A stretch of 64,000 bases of DNA, from assembly GCF_900142925.1 (NCBI RefSeq), contig NZ_FRCN01000001.1, forward strand, positions 62,001 through 126,000. Direction: 5' to 3'. Position numbers and translations under genes: made by a program. This document shows, one piece after another, positions 1-7,998 of the stretch. Position 1 is the first letter of the stretch, and every line of letters starts with the position of its first letter. The notes below the pieces were generated by a model, which made no database searches, was not told the DNA's origin, and saw nothing but the letters and a program-made list of their open reading frames with translations. Origin of the DNA: Chitinophaga sp. CF418. Its GTDB lineage: Bacteria; Bacteroidota; Bacteroidia; Chitinophagales; Chitinophagaceae.

Positions 1-102
1 CGGATGCTTCTGCTTCCATTTACCAACGAATATTGCTGCTAAAATCCTGCTAAAAGATCTGTCTGTCCTTGCGCTTGCGTTAATGACCAATATTTTACTC
101 AT
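1..102 (-). CDS. azoR: FMN-dependent NADH-azoreductase, N-terminal fragment
   Basis: The reverse strand encodes 34 codons from an ATG at 102 and runs off the window edge, so only the N-terminus is present. It begins MSKILVINASARTDRSFSRI, the first beta strand and phosphate-binding loop expected of the flavodoxin-fold AzoR/AcpD family, which reduces quinones and azo compounds with NADH through FMN. A good GGAG ribosome site lies 2 nt before the ATG. It is transcribed away from the MocR-type regulator at 414, an arrangement that often indicates regulation of one by the other. A -7 box lies at 230-237. The family call rests on the N-terminus only. Confidence 0.8.
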   Translation of the reverse strand, partial: MSKILVINASARTDRSFSRILAAIFVGKWKQKHP

Positions 103-413
103 TCTCCTATATTTTTCTAAGATTTATAAATTCTACTTATTACCGATGCTCCACGCATACGTAGGAGAAGCAGCAAAGCTTGAAAAACTTACTACGTTAT
201 CGTCTTAACCGTTTCTCATTTTACGGGCACAAAAGTATAACGGCCCAACATCTGTGAGATGGACCAGAAGGCAATACACAGGTAGTCCAGCAGATATTGA
301 AGTTTCAATGACAATTGTGCATCACTGCGGGTTTCACGATATTTCGCCATTTTGAATTCATCTGTTCCCTGCCTATCTTCGACCTGTGCAACGTGACAGA
401 TAAATTTTCAACT
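103..413. other. Divergent intergenic region azoR/MocR
   Basis: A 311-bp stretch without a convincing gene. It separates the divergent azoR and MocR-type genes and should hold both promoters. The only exact Bacteroidota -7 box I see is on the minus strand at 230-237. I see no clear plus-strand -7 box and no strong inverted repeat. An upstream in-frame ATG at 315 would lengthen the MocR protein by 33 residues unlike the family, so I treat 315-413 as leader. Confidence 0.5.
230..237 (-). promoter_or_regulatory. -7 box, azoR
   Basis: Reads TACTTTTG on the minus strand, an exact match to the Bacteroidota consensus TAnnTTTG. It would give azoR a leader of about 120 nt. No good -33 TTTG is visible. 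Confidence 0.4.
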
Positions 414-1886
414 ATGCTCCCTTACAAGAACCTCATAGTTATAAATAAAAAAAGTAGTGTAGCAGTATACCGGCAGCTTGCGCTTCAATTTATTAACCTG
501 ATCCAGGAAGGGAAACTATTGCCAGGCACTGAACTTCCCAGCACCCGTACGCTGGCCAATGACCTCCAGTTACACAGGAAGACTATCATGGCCGCTTACA
601 ATGCATTGGTAACGGAAGACTGGGTAGACAATCTGCCTCGTAAAGGTTATGCCGTATCGCCACGTTTACCGGTGGTCAGGCCCAGGTCGTATAATACAAA
701 CAGGCTGGGGGCGTATAAAGGGATCAGTGGGTTCATGTTTGAAAAACTTGAAACGGTATTTTACCCTTCTGTATCTCTTGCTAAATCGCGTATCGTTGTA
801 AATGACGGTTTCCCCGATATTTCTCTCCTTCCCACGGAGGCGATCATAAAAGAATACAGGAGCGTCCTGGAGCATGCTACACTAAACAGGATCGGTACAG
901 AATGGAATGCTGAAGGCTCGACCGATTTCAGGAAGTCGCTCTGTTCCTTCCTTAACCAGACACGGGGAATGGACATCGGCATGGAAAACCTGCTTACCTC
1001 CCGTGGTGCGCAAATGGCCATTTATGTTGCAGCATCATTGATCATCCAACCGGGAGATAAAGTGGTAGTCTGTGATCCCAGTTATTTACTGGCTAGTATG
1101 CTCTTTGAACAACTCGGAGCTGAGCTTATCCGCGTGCCGATAGATGAACAGGGAATGTGTACAGAACCATTGGAAGAGATCCTGAAAAACAATGATGTGC
1201 GATTATTGTATGTTATTCCACATCACCACCATCCTACCACTGTTACGTTGAGCGCCCAACGGCGGAATCACTTATTACAGCTGATAAAAGCCCATGATCT
1301 TGCCGTGATTGAAGACGACTACGATTATGACTTCCAGTTCCAGTATGATCCCTATTTACCTTTGGCAAGCGGAGATCATGGAGGAAATATCATCTATATC
1401 GGATCACTTACAAAAGTGCTGGGTACACCTTTCCGGCTAGGTTACATGATCGCGACACAGGAATTTATTCAGTCCGCAGCTAAGCTAAGAGCATTGATAG
1501 ATCTGAGAGGGGAAGTGCTCATGGAACAAACTGTTGCCGGTCTTATAGACAATGGGGAACTGGCACGGCATATCAAAAAAGCGAACAGGCTGTATGCAGA
1601 GAGGTGCAATTTTCTGTCTGATCTTATCAACAATGAATTAAGTGATGTTGTCGATTTCACGAAGCCTACGGGTGGCATGGCCCTATGGTTAAAGTTCAGG
1701 CATGCGTATCCTCTATCTAAGATAATTAAGAAGGCTGGCACTATGGGACTGGCTTTCACAGGCAGTGTTTACAATGAAGAAATCAATGGCGGGCTCAATG
1801 CTTGCAGGTTTGGTTTTGCTTCTCTTCAGGACGAAGAAATGAAAGAAGCTGTTTCCATTTTAAGAAAGGCTGCGGATACTATTTAA
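414..1886 (+). CDS. MocR-type transcriptional regulator (GntR HTH + aminotransferase-like domain)
   Basis: The protein has 490 residues from the ATG at 414. Residues about 15-82 form a GntR winged helix-turn-helix (GTELPSTRTLANDLQLHRKT is typical). Residues about 125-480 form a fold-type I aminotransferase domain with EDDYDYDF near 300 and the PLP lysine in SLTK at K334. MocR proteins use PLP or a related ligand as effector and seldom act as enzymes. The usual HQFPTG-like segment reads HHHHPTT here. It is divergent from azoR and upstream of a GNAT gene that has a perfect inverted repeat just before its -7 box, so both neighbours are candidate targets. The effector cannot be read from sequence. 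Confidence 0.88.
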   Translation: MLPYKNLIVINKKSSVAVYRQLALQFINLIQEGKLLPGTELPSTRTLANDLQLHRKTIMAAYNALVTEDWVDNLPRKGYAVSPRLPVVRPRSYNTNRLGAYKGISGFMFEKLETVFYPSVSLAKSRIVVNDGFPDISLLPTEAIIKEYRSVLEHATLNRIGTEWNAEGSTDFRKSLCSFLNQTRGMDIGMENLLTSRGAQMAIYVAASLIIQPGDKVVVCDPSYLLASMLFEQLGAELIRVPIDEQGMCTEPLEEILKNNDVRLLYVIPHHHHPTTVTLSAQRRNHLLQLIKAHDLAVIEDDYDYDFQFQYDPYLPLASGDHGGNIIYIGSLTKVLGTPFRLGYMIATQEFIQSAAKLRALIDLRGEVLMEQTVAGLIDNGELARHIKKANRLYAERCNFLSDLINNELSDVVDFTKPTGGMALWLKFRHAYPLSKIIKKAGTMGLAFTGSVYNEEINGGLNACRFGFASLQDEEMKEAVSILRKAADTI

Positions 1887-1924
1887 ATTGCCTGGTACAT
1901 CCAAATAGTAGATATCTGGTCCCT

Positions 1925-1945
1925 GACGCACCTATTCTGTGCGTC
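1925..1945. promoter_or_regulatory. Inverted repeat before the GNAT promoter, candidate operator
   Basis: GACGCAC (1925-1931) and GTGCGTC (1939-1945) are perfect 7-bp arms around a 7-nt spacer. The right arm abuts the -7 box at 1946, so a protein bound here would cover the promoter. No T-run follows, which argues against a terminator. The MocR-type regulator just upstream is the obvious candidate binder, by inference only. Confidence 0.45.
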
Positions 1946-1953
1946 TAAATTTG
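1946..1953 (+). promoter_or_regulatory. -7 box, GNAT gene
   Basis: TAAATTTG, an exact TAnnTTTG match 28 nt before the ATG at 1982. It directly follows the inverted repeat at 1925-1945. Confidence 0.55.
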
Positions 1954-1981
1954 TGTTGTAAAAATTTAAAAGCAACGCAAT

Positions 1982-2416
1982 ATGCAAATTGTAAAAGCAC
2001 AGACACCAGAAGACATCGAACTCGCAAGGGAAGCGATCCTGCAGTTCCGGCCGAACGTTGATCCGTTAACCCTAGTAGCACAGGTTCAGCAAATGATGCG
2101 GGATGAGTCCTTTGAACTTGTTCACATTCTTACAGAAGATGGTAAAAAAGCGGCGGCTTTTACAGGCTTCCGGACCATCCACCACCTCATGACAGGAAAG
2201 ATAATTTACATTGACGATCTATTTACATTACCTGAATATAGAGGTCATGGTTATGCAGGAGCTTTACTGGACTATGTACATAACCAGGCAAAGGAAAGGG
2301 GAATAGAGAATGTTCACCTGGATAGTGGGTATGCGTTACATCCTGCGCACCGGTTATATCTCAGCAAAGGATATGTGATGGCGTGCCATCATCTGGCCAG
2401 GAAGACGCAGGCTTAA
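1982..2416 (+). CDS. GNAT family N-acetyltransferase
   Basis: A 144-residue protein with the single GNAT fold. Residues 78-100 carry beta-4 and the acetyl-CoA pyrophosphate loop, with R/Q-x-x-G-x-G/A seen as YRGHGYAGALL (residues 86-96). The C-terminal HPAHRLYLSKGY segment is the usual beta-5/alpha-4 region. The acceptor substrate cannot be assigned. It probably transfers acetyl to an amine on a small molecule or protein. It has its own -7 box and candidate operator and lies 95 bp after the MocR-type gene, which may control it. Confidence 0.85.
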   Translation: MQIVKAQTPEDIELAREAILQFRPNVDPLTLVAQVQQMMRDESFELVHILTEDGKKAAAFTGFRTIHHLMTGKIIYIDDLFTLPEYRGHGYAGALLDYVHNQAKERGIENVHLDSGYALHPAHRLYLSKGYVMACHHLARKTQA

Positions 2417-2446
2417 TAATTAGTTTTTAACACACACAGACAGTAA

Positions 2447-2478
2447 GGAACCTCGTGCGTAAATGCGCGGGGCTTTCC
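2447..2478 (+). terminator. Terminator-like hairpin after the GNAT gene
   Basis: CCTCGTGCG (2451-2459) pairs with TGCGCGGGG (2464-2472) across a TAAA loop, and GGAA/TTCC can extend the stem past a 2-nt bulge. Only three T residues follow, so termination may be weak. Confidence 0.5.
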
Positions 2479-2678
2479 AATTAAAGCAAGCACCATTTAT
2501 GGGTTTCTTTTCCCACAACGAACGATTTTCAACATACGAGCTATTGGTTGATACCCTAATACCGGCAATAATATCGTTCCTGCCCGGCTTTTCATTGTGA
2601 TGCAGACAATAGCTGTAAGTTACCCTCCAAAAGATACCTGAATTTTACTCTAATATTTCTTTTTATTAAAATATATAA
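2479..2678. other. Intergenic DNA, nothing recognised
   Basis: Part of the 534-bp gap between the GNAT gene and the DUF2339 gene. This 200-bp part contains no convincing ORF and no inverted repeat that I can see. It becomes very A+T rich just before the -7 box at 2679. Confidence 0.4.
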
Positions 2679-2686
2679 TATATTTG
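2679..2686 (+). promoter_or_regulatory. -7 box of candidate small RNA
   Basis: TATATTTG, an exact TAnnTTTG match in a very A+T-rich stretch. No ATG with a sensible reading frame follows before the terminator at 2868-2900, which is why I read it as an RNA-gene promoter. Confidence 0.45.
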
Positions 2687-2689
2687 TTT

Positions 2690-2900
2690 CAGAATGAAAA
2701 TCAAGTGCCTGTACCCTAAAGGGCCAGCGATTGTAGCGTGCAGGAAGGCGAAGGACATCGTTCATGAGATTTTCATACTATAGTGGAGACTTCCAAACCA
2801 ATGCGGGCAGCATCCGGAGATGCCGACAGATCAAATCAATAGTTTACTCAGTTGCAATGTTGATATCGCCTCGTGTTCGCACTGAATACGGGGCTTTTTT
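2690..2900 (+). ncRNA. Candidate small non-coding RNA, about 200-210 nt
   Basis: A transcript starting just after the -7 box at 2679-2686 would end at the strong terminator at 2868-2900. Inside it are a perfect hairpin GCATC-CGGA-GATGC (2810-2823), a CCC-TAAA-GGG hairpin near 2713-2722, and a possible long-range closing stem between ATCAA near 2700 and TTGAT near 2860. The length would suit a 6S-like RNA, but I recognise no conserved signature. The motifs expected for tmRNA, RNase P RNA and SRP RNA are absent. An overlapping ORF from 2764 is better explained as chance because it runs through the terminator into the DUF2339 gene. The exact 5' end is a guess. Confidence 0.4.
2868..2900 (+). terminator. 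Rho-independent terminator
   Basis: Arms GCCTCGTGTTC (2868-2878) and GAATACGGGGC (2884-2894) form an 11-bp stem with two G:U pairs and a 5-nt loop, followed by six T residues. It lies 51 bp before the DUF2339 start and closes the candidate RNA transcript. Confidence 0.8.
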
Positions 2901-2950
2901 ATTGACAAAAGACTATATTCATACAATATTCCCAATAATACCTACGCTTT

Positions 2951-5389
2951 ATGGCTGTATTTACCTTTATACTTCTGATCGTCATCCTTATAATGGTCTT
3001 CATTACCAGGAATGATCTCACAAGTAAAATAGATGAGATGAACCACAAATTGGATCTTCTCATGAGACAGCGGGAAAGAGTTGCCCCAACAACAAAAGAA
3101 GAAAAAACTACACCACCTGATTACGCCAGGCAACCAACAATGCAGCCCGAGCCTGCACCGCATATTCCACCGGCAGTGATACCGGAAGCTCCGACGCCTC
3201 CCGTTATTGAGGTGATCACTCCACCGCAACCGGAACCAGTGCAACCAGCACCCGTTCCGGAATTACCACAACCGGCAAGAGAGGCAGCATTTACTGCTCC
3301 GGTGGCAACACCTATAGCGGTTCGGGAACCGGTAAGACCGAAGGAACCCACCCCTACTTTCTGGGAAAAGAATCCGGATCTGGAAAAGTTCATCGGAGAA
3401 AACCTGTTCAACAAGATAGGTATCGCTATTCTCGTTATCGGTATAGGCTTCTTCCTGAAATATGCGATAGACAAGAACTGGATCAACGAGATCGGCAGGA
3501 CCTTTATAGGTATCGTTTGCGGCGGCATCCTGATCGGTGTTGCACATCGCCTGCGGAAGACATTCACAGCTTTCAGTTCTGTACTGGTAGGTGGCGGTGT
3601 GGCAGTTCTGTATTTCAGTATTACCATCGCTTTTCAGCAATATCATCTTATTGGTCAGACACTGGCTTTCATTATGATGGTACTGATCACAGCCTTTACT
3701 GTTGTATTATCGCTCAGTTACGACAGGAAAGAGCTGGCCGTTCTGGCAATACTCGGCGGGTTCTCCTCTCCCCTGCTGATCAGCACGGGCGCAGGTAATG
3801 CAGCAGTACTGTTTACCTATATCCTGATCCTGAATGTAGGTATGCTGATACTGGCATATTACAAGAAATGGAATATCGTCAATATCATCAGTTATATAGC
3901 CACTGTTTTGCTTTTTGGCAGCTGGCTGTCTTTCAGTATTCAACAGGCAGCTACAAAGCCTGTTCCCTACGTTACAGGACTGGTATTTGCCACCTTGTTC
4001 TATATAGTGTTCTTCCTGATGAATGTGATCAACAACCTTCGGCAACGTGTCGGCTTTAAGGCAGGTGAGATACTGATCTTACTCAGTAATACCTTCCTTT
4101 ATTATGCAGCCGGCATGATCATATTATCACATATACATGGAGGGGTTTTCCAGGGATTGTTTACGGCCTGCATGGCAGTATTCAACTTTATCTTCGCTTA
4201 TTCACTATACCGTAATCAGCATGCTGACAGGAACCTGATCTACCTGTTGATCGGTCTTACGTTGAGTTTCCTGAGCCTTGCCGCACCGGTGCAATTAAAA
4301 GGCAATCACATTACGCTCTTCTGGGCTGCGGAATCTGTGCTGCTGCTATGGTTATACCAACGTTCACAAATAAAGCTAATGCAATATGCATCGGGGATTG
4401 TCTTCTTCATGATGAGTGTCAGCCTGATGGTAGACTGGCAACAGACATATGACGAATTCCGTTATGCGGGCGGTAGTCATATGTGGCCATTGCTTAACCA
4501 GGGATTTATTACCGGAATTGTATGCATCGCTGCCTTGTTCATCATAAGAAGATTACTCAAAAATGACCTGGGTAAGCAATACTTTATCGAGATCCCGGTA
4601 TCAATGCTAAGGCAGGCGTTGGGGGTTTTTTCCCTTGTTATTATTTATATAGTGGGTGTACTGGAACTATATTATCAATCCCAGATTTACTGGCCTGCCG
4701 TTACGATTATTAACACAGGTATTTACAATTACCTTTTCATCTGTATCCTGCTTTACCTCAGCAGGAAAGAACATGTTATATTCAGAATATTCTCTGTAGG
4801 ACTGTCTGCGGTCTTCATACTGGTATTCATAGTGCTGTATAATGATCAGATCATCGATGTACGGTCTGCATACCTGGAGGAGCACAAACCGCTGACGCAT
4901 TTCCTGCTTACCTACGTGCTGATCGCTTCGTTGCTGGTCATGCTCTATCAGGCATACCTCACGGTGAAGGTGATCCGTAATAAAAAATACGTGCATATTT
5001 TCCAGTGGGTAGCAGCATTTTCGCTGGTGTATGTACTAAGTGCCTCGCTTGATCATATAGTAACACTAAGCACCTGGCAGCCCAATATCCATACCAGCGA
5101 TATTACAAATAACAGTCAGCGTACAGGGTATACCATCCTCTGGGGTGCGTTTGCCTTTATGCTGATCTATCTTGGCTTCAGATGGCAATCTAAACAGGTG
5201 CGTATTATCTCCATCAGCTTATTTGCCCTGACGCTACTGAAGTTGTTCTTATTTGATCTGCACGATCTGTCCGAAGGAGGCAAGATCGCTGCATTTATTT
5301 CGCTCGGTGTTATACTGCTGATCATTTCATTTATGTACCAGCGTTTGAAAAAAATATTACTGACAGATGAAAGCCAGACGACCAATTAA
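2951..5389 (+). CDS. DUF2339 family polytopic membrane protein
   Basis: An 812-residue membrane protein. Residues 1-20 form an N-terminal membrane segment, 21-45 a short charged helix likely to coil, and 46-135 a Pro/Glu/Ala-rich spacer. From about residue 150 onward hydrophobic helices follow each other almost without a break, probably more than twenty. The segment ENLFNKIGIAILVIGIGFFL starts the conserved DUF2339 core. The function of this family is not established. It overlaps the next gene by 23 bp, and that product is DUF3999-like, matching the pairing seen in other bacteria. The two probably form one inner-membrane unit. Confidence 0.85.
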   Translation: MAVFTFILLIVILIMVFITRNDLTSKIDEMNHKLDLLMRQRERVAPTTKEEKTTPPDYARQPTMQPEPAPHIPPAVIPEAPTPPVIEVITPPQPEPVQPAPVPELPQPAREAAFTAPVATPIAVREPVRPKEPTPTFWEKNPDLEKFIGENLFNKIGIAILVIGIGFFLKYAIDKNWINEIGRTFIGIVCGGILIGVAHRLRKTFTAFSSVLVGGGVAVLYFSITIAFQQYHLIGQTLAFIMMVLITAFTVVLSLSYDRKELAVLAILGGFSSPLLISTGAGNAAVLFTYILILNVGMLILAYYKKWNIVNIISYIATVLLFGSWLSFSIQQAATKPVPYVTGLVFATLFYIVFFLMNVINNLRQRVGFKAGEILILLSNTFLYYAAGMIILSHIHGGVFQGLFTACMAVFNFIFAYSLYRNQHADRNLIYLLIGLTLSFLSLAAPVQLKGNHITLFWAAESVLLLWLYQRSQIKLMQYASGIVFFMMSVSLMVDWQQTYDEFRYAGGSHMWPLLNQGFITGIVCIAALFIIRRLLKNDLGKQYFIEIPVSMLRQALGVFSLVIIYIVGVLELYYQSQIYWPAVTIINTGIYNYLFICILLYLSRKEHVIFRIFSVGLSAVFILVFIVLYNDQIIDVRSAYLEEHKPLTHFLLTYVLIASLLVMLYQAYLTVKVIRNKKYVHIFQWVAAFSLVYVLSASLDHIVTLSTWQPNIHTSDITNNSQRTGYTILWGAFAFMLIYLGFRWQSKQVRIISISLFALTLLKLFLFDLHDLSEGGKIAAFISLGVILLIISFMYQRLKKILLTDESQTTN

Positions 5390-6248
5390 GTTTATTCAAT
5401 TATTCACCTTCCTGTCCATCATAACAGGGATACTGCCCGCCAGCGCACAACAATTTACCTGGCAGGCAGGTTTGCCCGCTATTAATGAAACAGGTCTTTA
5501 TAATATCACCCTGCACCCGGAGTTCATTGCCAAAAGTGATGATACGGCACTGACAGATATACGGATCTTTGACCGGGAAACAGCCGTTTCTTACATTTTA
5601 CGGCGTGATACACCATATGTGATGGTGCCCTCTCCGGTTATCACTACCAGGAATGATGCGGCATCCAGGACAACGATTATTCAATTGCAATTCAAAGAGG
5701 AATACCTTGTTGAGCAAGTGAAATTGACAGTGGCTATTCCGGCCTATTTCAAACGGTATTTATACGTTACAGAAGATACCAGCGGATTGACGCCTCCGCA
5801 AGAATTTGCCCTTGTTTCCGGCCAGCCGGCTGTTTTTAAGTTATATACGCCACTCAAAACAAAGCAGTGTTTTATCATCATCAAAAATGAAGATAACCCT
5901 GCCCTGCAAGTGAAAGATATTACTGTCTGGCAGCAGCATATTTATCTGACTGCCTGGCTGGAAAAAGGAAAGAGCTACCTGCTGAAAACAGGTGTTCCTG
6001 ATCTGCCGGCGCCGGTTTATGACCTGCCATATTTTGCCAATAAGCTGCCGGCTAAAATACCTGTACTCGAAGCAGGCAATATCACAGCTGCTCCGGCCGT
6101 TATAAAAAATATGCCTTTACCCGCAGCTGAAACGAATTCTACCGTTTTCACGAGTAAAAGATGGATCTGGACAGGGATAGTCAGCATTATTGTGCTCATC
6201 ACCCTGCTAAGCATCCGTTTACTCCGGGAAATGAGGGAGCGGAAATAA
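5367..6248 (+). CDS. DUF3999-like envelope protein, C-terminally anchored
   Basis: A 293-residue protein that starts inside the end of the DUF2339 gene (23-bp overlap), so it is translationally coupled. Residues 1-27 are a signal peptide ending near PASAQ. Residues 28-255 look like beta-rich extracytoplasmic domains, with DIRIFDRETAVSYILRRDTP typical of the DUF3999 N-terminal region. Residues about 267-287 (WIWTGIVSIIVLITLLSIRL) are a membrane anchor followed by a basic tail. It is shorter than proteobacterial DUF3999 proteins. The family call rests on the gene pairing plus general layout. Function unknown. Confidence 0.65.
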   Translation: MKARRPIKFIQLFTFLSIITGILPASAQQFTWQAGLPAINETGLYNITLHPEFIAKSDDTALTDIRIFDRETAVSYILRRDTPYVMVPSPVITTRNDAASRTTIIQLQFKEEYLVEQVKLTVAIPAYFKRYLYVTEDTSGLTPPQEFALVSGQPAVFKLYTPLKTKQCFIIIKNEDNPALQVKDITVWQQHIYLTAWLEKGKSYLLKTGVPDLPAPVYDLPYFANKLPAKIPVLEAGNITAAPAVIKNMPLPAAETNSTVFTSKRWIWTGIVSIIVLITLLSIRLLREMRERK

Positions 6249-6316
6249 CAAAGAATATCTTCAGATATCTTATTATCTTGCAACAATTTATATTTTTCCT
6301 TAATCTGTAAAATAGA

Positions 6317-6324
6317 TATCTTTA
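6317..6324 (+). promoter_or_regulatory. -7-like box, HAD gene
   Basis: TATCTTTA matches TAnnTTTG except for the last base and sits 5 nt before the ATG at 6330. The spacing implies a leaderless or nearly leaderless mRNA. Confidence 0.3.
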
Positions 6325-6329
6325 TCCAC

Positions 6330-6977
6330 ATGAAGACTGCTGCTGTTAAAAATTATTCCAATCTCGTGTTTGATCTGGGCGCTGTGCTGATAGACTGGAA
6401 TCCCCGTTATCTCTACAATAAGATCTTTGCAACAGCTGCAGAAACCGAGTTTTTCCTTACCAATGTCTGTACCTCTGCCTGGAACGAAGAACAGGATGCC
6501 GGCAGAAGCCTGCAGGAAGCTACCGAGATGCTAATCTGCCAGTTTCCAAAGTTTGAGGCCGAAATACGGGCTTATTATGGCCGCTGGAAGGAAATGCTAG
6601 GTGGGCCAATCCAGGAAACTGTGGATATTTTACAGGAACTGAAAGACAGTAACCAATATAAACTCTACGCGCTGACCAACTGGTCCAACGAGACATTCCC
6701 GCTGGCGCTCCTGAATTACCCTTTCCTGAATTGGTTTGATGGTATTGTGGTGTCCGGCAGGGAAAAGATCCGTAAGCCAGACCCGGCGTTTTATAATTTA
6801 CTGCTCGACCGCTATGAACTGGATGCCTCGTCAACCCTTTTTATTGACGATAATGAGCGCAATATCCGCGGCGCCGCGGCCTGTGGTATAGATGGTATCC
6901 ATTTTGCCTCTGCGGCGCAATTAAAGGCTATTTTGGGGGAAAAATCAATCCTTCCCACCTCCTTACATCATTCCTGA
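6330..6977 (+). CDS. HAD-IA family phosphatase (YihX-like)
   Basis: A 215-residue HAD-superfamily hydrolase. Motif I is FDLGAVLIDW with nucleophile D15. The general-acid Asp position is Gly, as in the YihX group (FDLGNV). Motif II is LTNWS (T116), motif III has K149 in RKPDPAF, and motif IV is FIDDNERN (D173, D174). Residues about 25-95 form the helical cap. It probably dephosphorylates a small sugar phosphate or nucleotide, but the substrate is not predictable. It stands alone between the DUF3999-like gene and a long intergenic region. Confidence 0.85.
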   Translation: MKTAAVKNYSNLVFDLGAVLIDWNPRYLYNKIFATAAETEFFLTNVCTSAWNEEQDAGRSLQEATEMLICQFPKFEAEIRAYYGRWKEMLGGPIQETVDILQELKDSNQYKLYALTNWSNETFPLALLNYPFLNWFDGIVVSGREKIRKPDPAFYNLLLDRYELDASSTLFIDDNERNIRGAAACGIDGIHFASAAQLKAILGEKSILPTSLHHS

Positions 6978-7341
6978 ATTTTTTAAAGGGATTTCCGGTG
7001 ATGTATAAACACATCTACCAGGGTACCAGCGCTACAAACACGCAGCTCCGGATCCGATCGCGTTTTGTTGCCACATACATTCCCCGGATTATTGCAACAC
7101 GATAAAACAAGCTGGTGTTGCATACTTCTGTCTGCTTGCTGCATTCCCCTTCTTATTTTAGGAATACCTTAACATTTCACTGATAAACTTCATGTAACAT
7201 CCCCTGTTCAAATACGTTAAAAGATTGTGCTACTCTGCAACCCGCCGTTGGCACATTTACTGTTATACTGTTAAGTAACAGCCTGTCTCATTTCCCTCCC
7301 TCTGCCTGCCTGAAATAGCAACAAAATAAAAACCCGTGAAT
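6978..7341. other. Intergenic region before the DUF4136 gene
   Basis: A 364-bp stretch with no convincing ORF and no terminator-like hairpin with a T-run. It must contain the promoter of the lipoprotein/porin pair, but I see no exact TAnnTTTG box. The one structured element is the palindrome CTGTTA-AG-TAACAG at 7268-7281. Confidence 0.4.
7268..7281. promoter_or_regulatory. Palindrome upstream of the DUF4136 lipoprotein gene
   Basis: CTGTTA and TAACAG arms flank a 2-bp spacer, 60 bp before the start codon at 7342. The position fits a regulator-binding site. No binding protein is suggested by context. Confidence 0.3.
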
Positions 7342-7974
7342 ATGAAAAGAGTAATGTTATTAATGAGCGCAGCATTGGGCATGATACTGTCATTCAGCAG
7401 TTGTGGGAAAGATCCACTCAAAGATTTGACAGAAGATGAATCAAGAATCTACGTAACAAACCGTGCAGACAGTGTTGATTTTAGTTCCTACAAGACCTTT
7501 AGTATCGTCGACTCCGTAGCAGTAGCCACTAATTCAAATAACGATGAGCGTGCGCTGACGGACTACGACAAAAAACTGATCGCCGACGTCACGCAGTCAT
7601 TACAGTCAAGAGGGTACACAATGGTGAGCAGGGCTGCGAAACCAGACCTGGCTGTGAATCTTACCCGTATTGACAACACCTACAGCGCTGTTTATTACGA
7701 TCCCGGTTATTGGAGCGGTATAGGTGGCTATTTTGATCCTTTCTACTGGGGCTACCCAGGTTATGGCTATTACTGGCCGACTTATTACCAGGTATACCAG
7801 AAAGAACGCGCAGTATCCATCGACATCGTTGATCTGAAAAACCCGAAGAACAATCAGCTGGTAGCCATATGGAACGCTATGCTGCGTGGCAGCGGTGTAT
7901 GGAACATCAGCAATGTTGATAGTATGGTATCTGCTGTTTTTGCGCAGTCTACTTACCTGAAGGCAAACAGTTAA
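7342..7974 (+). CDS. DUF4136 domain lipoprotein
   Basis: A 210-residue lipoprotein. I prefer the ATG at 7342 to a GTG two codons upstream. Residues 1-20 are a lipoprotein signal ending FSS before C21, which is followed by GKD. The rest is a DUF4136 domain: DFSSYKTFSIVDSV near the N-terminus, RALTDYDKKLIADVTQSLQS and PDLAVNLTRI in the middle, then an aromatic Tyr/Gly/Trp-rich loop (residues about 120-150) and AIWNAMLRGSG. Molecular function of DUF4136 is unknown. The protein should sit in the envelope. It is 24 bp before the outer-membrane barrel gene and probably co-transcribed. Confidence 0.85.
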   Translation: MKRVMLLMSAALGMILSFSSCGKDPLKDLTEDESRIYVTNRADSVDFSSYKTFSIVDSVAVATNSNNDERALTDYDKKLIADVTQSLQSRGYTMVSRAAKPDLAVNLTRIDNTYSAVYYDPGYWSGIGGYFDPFYWGYPGYGYYWPTYYQVYQKERAVSIDIVDLKNPKNNQLVAIWNAMLRGSGVWNISNVDSMVSAVFAQSTYLKANS

Positions 7975-7998
7975 TGATTCACTTTAAAAGAGACAGAG

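Noticed and set aside
1219-1236. Run of four histidines in the MocR-type protein as a metal site
   Set aside because: It sits in the conserved loop that normally reads HQFPTG and most likely is a variant of it.
2764-3015. Plus-strand frame of 83 codons before the DUF2339 gene
   Set aside because: It runs through a strong terminator and 65 bp into a clear gene in another frame. The translation is not protein-like.
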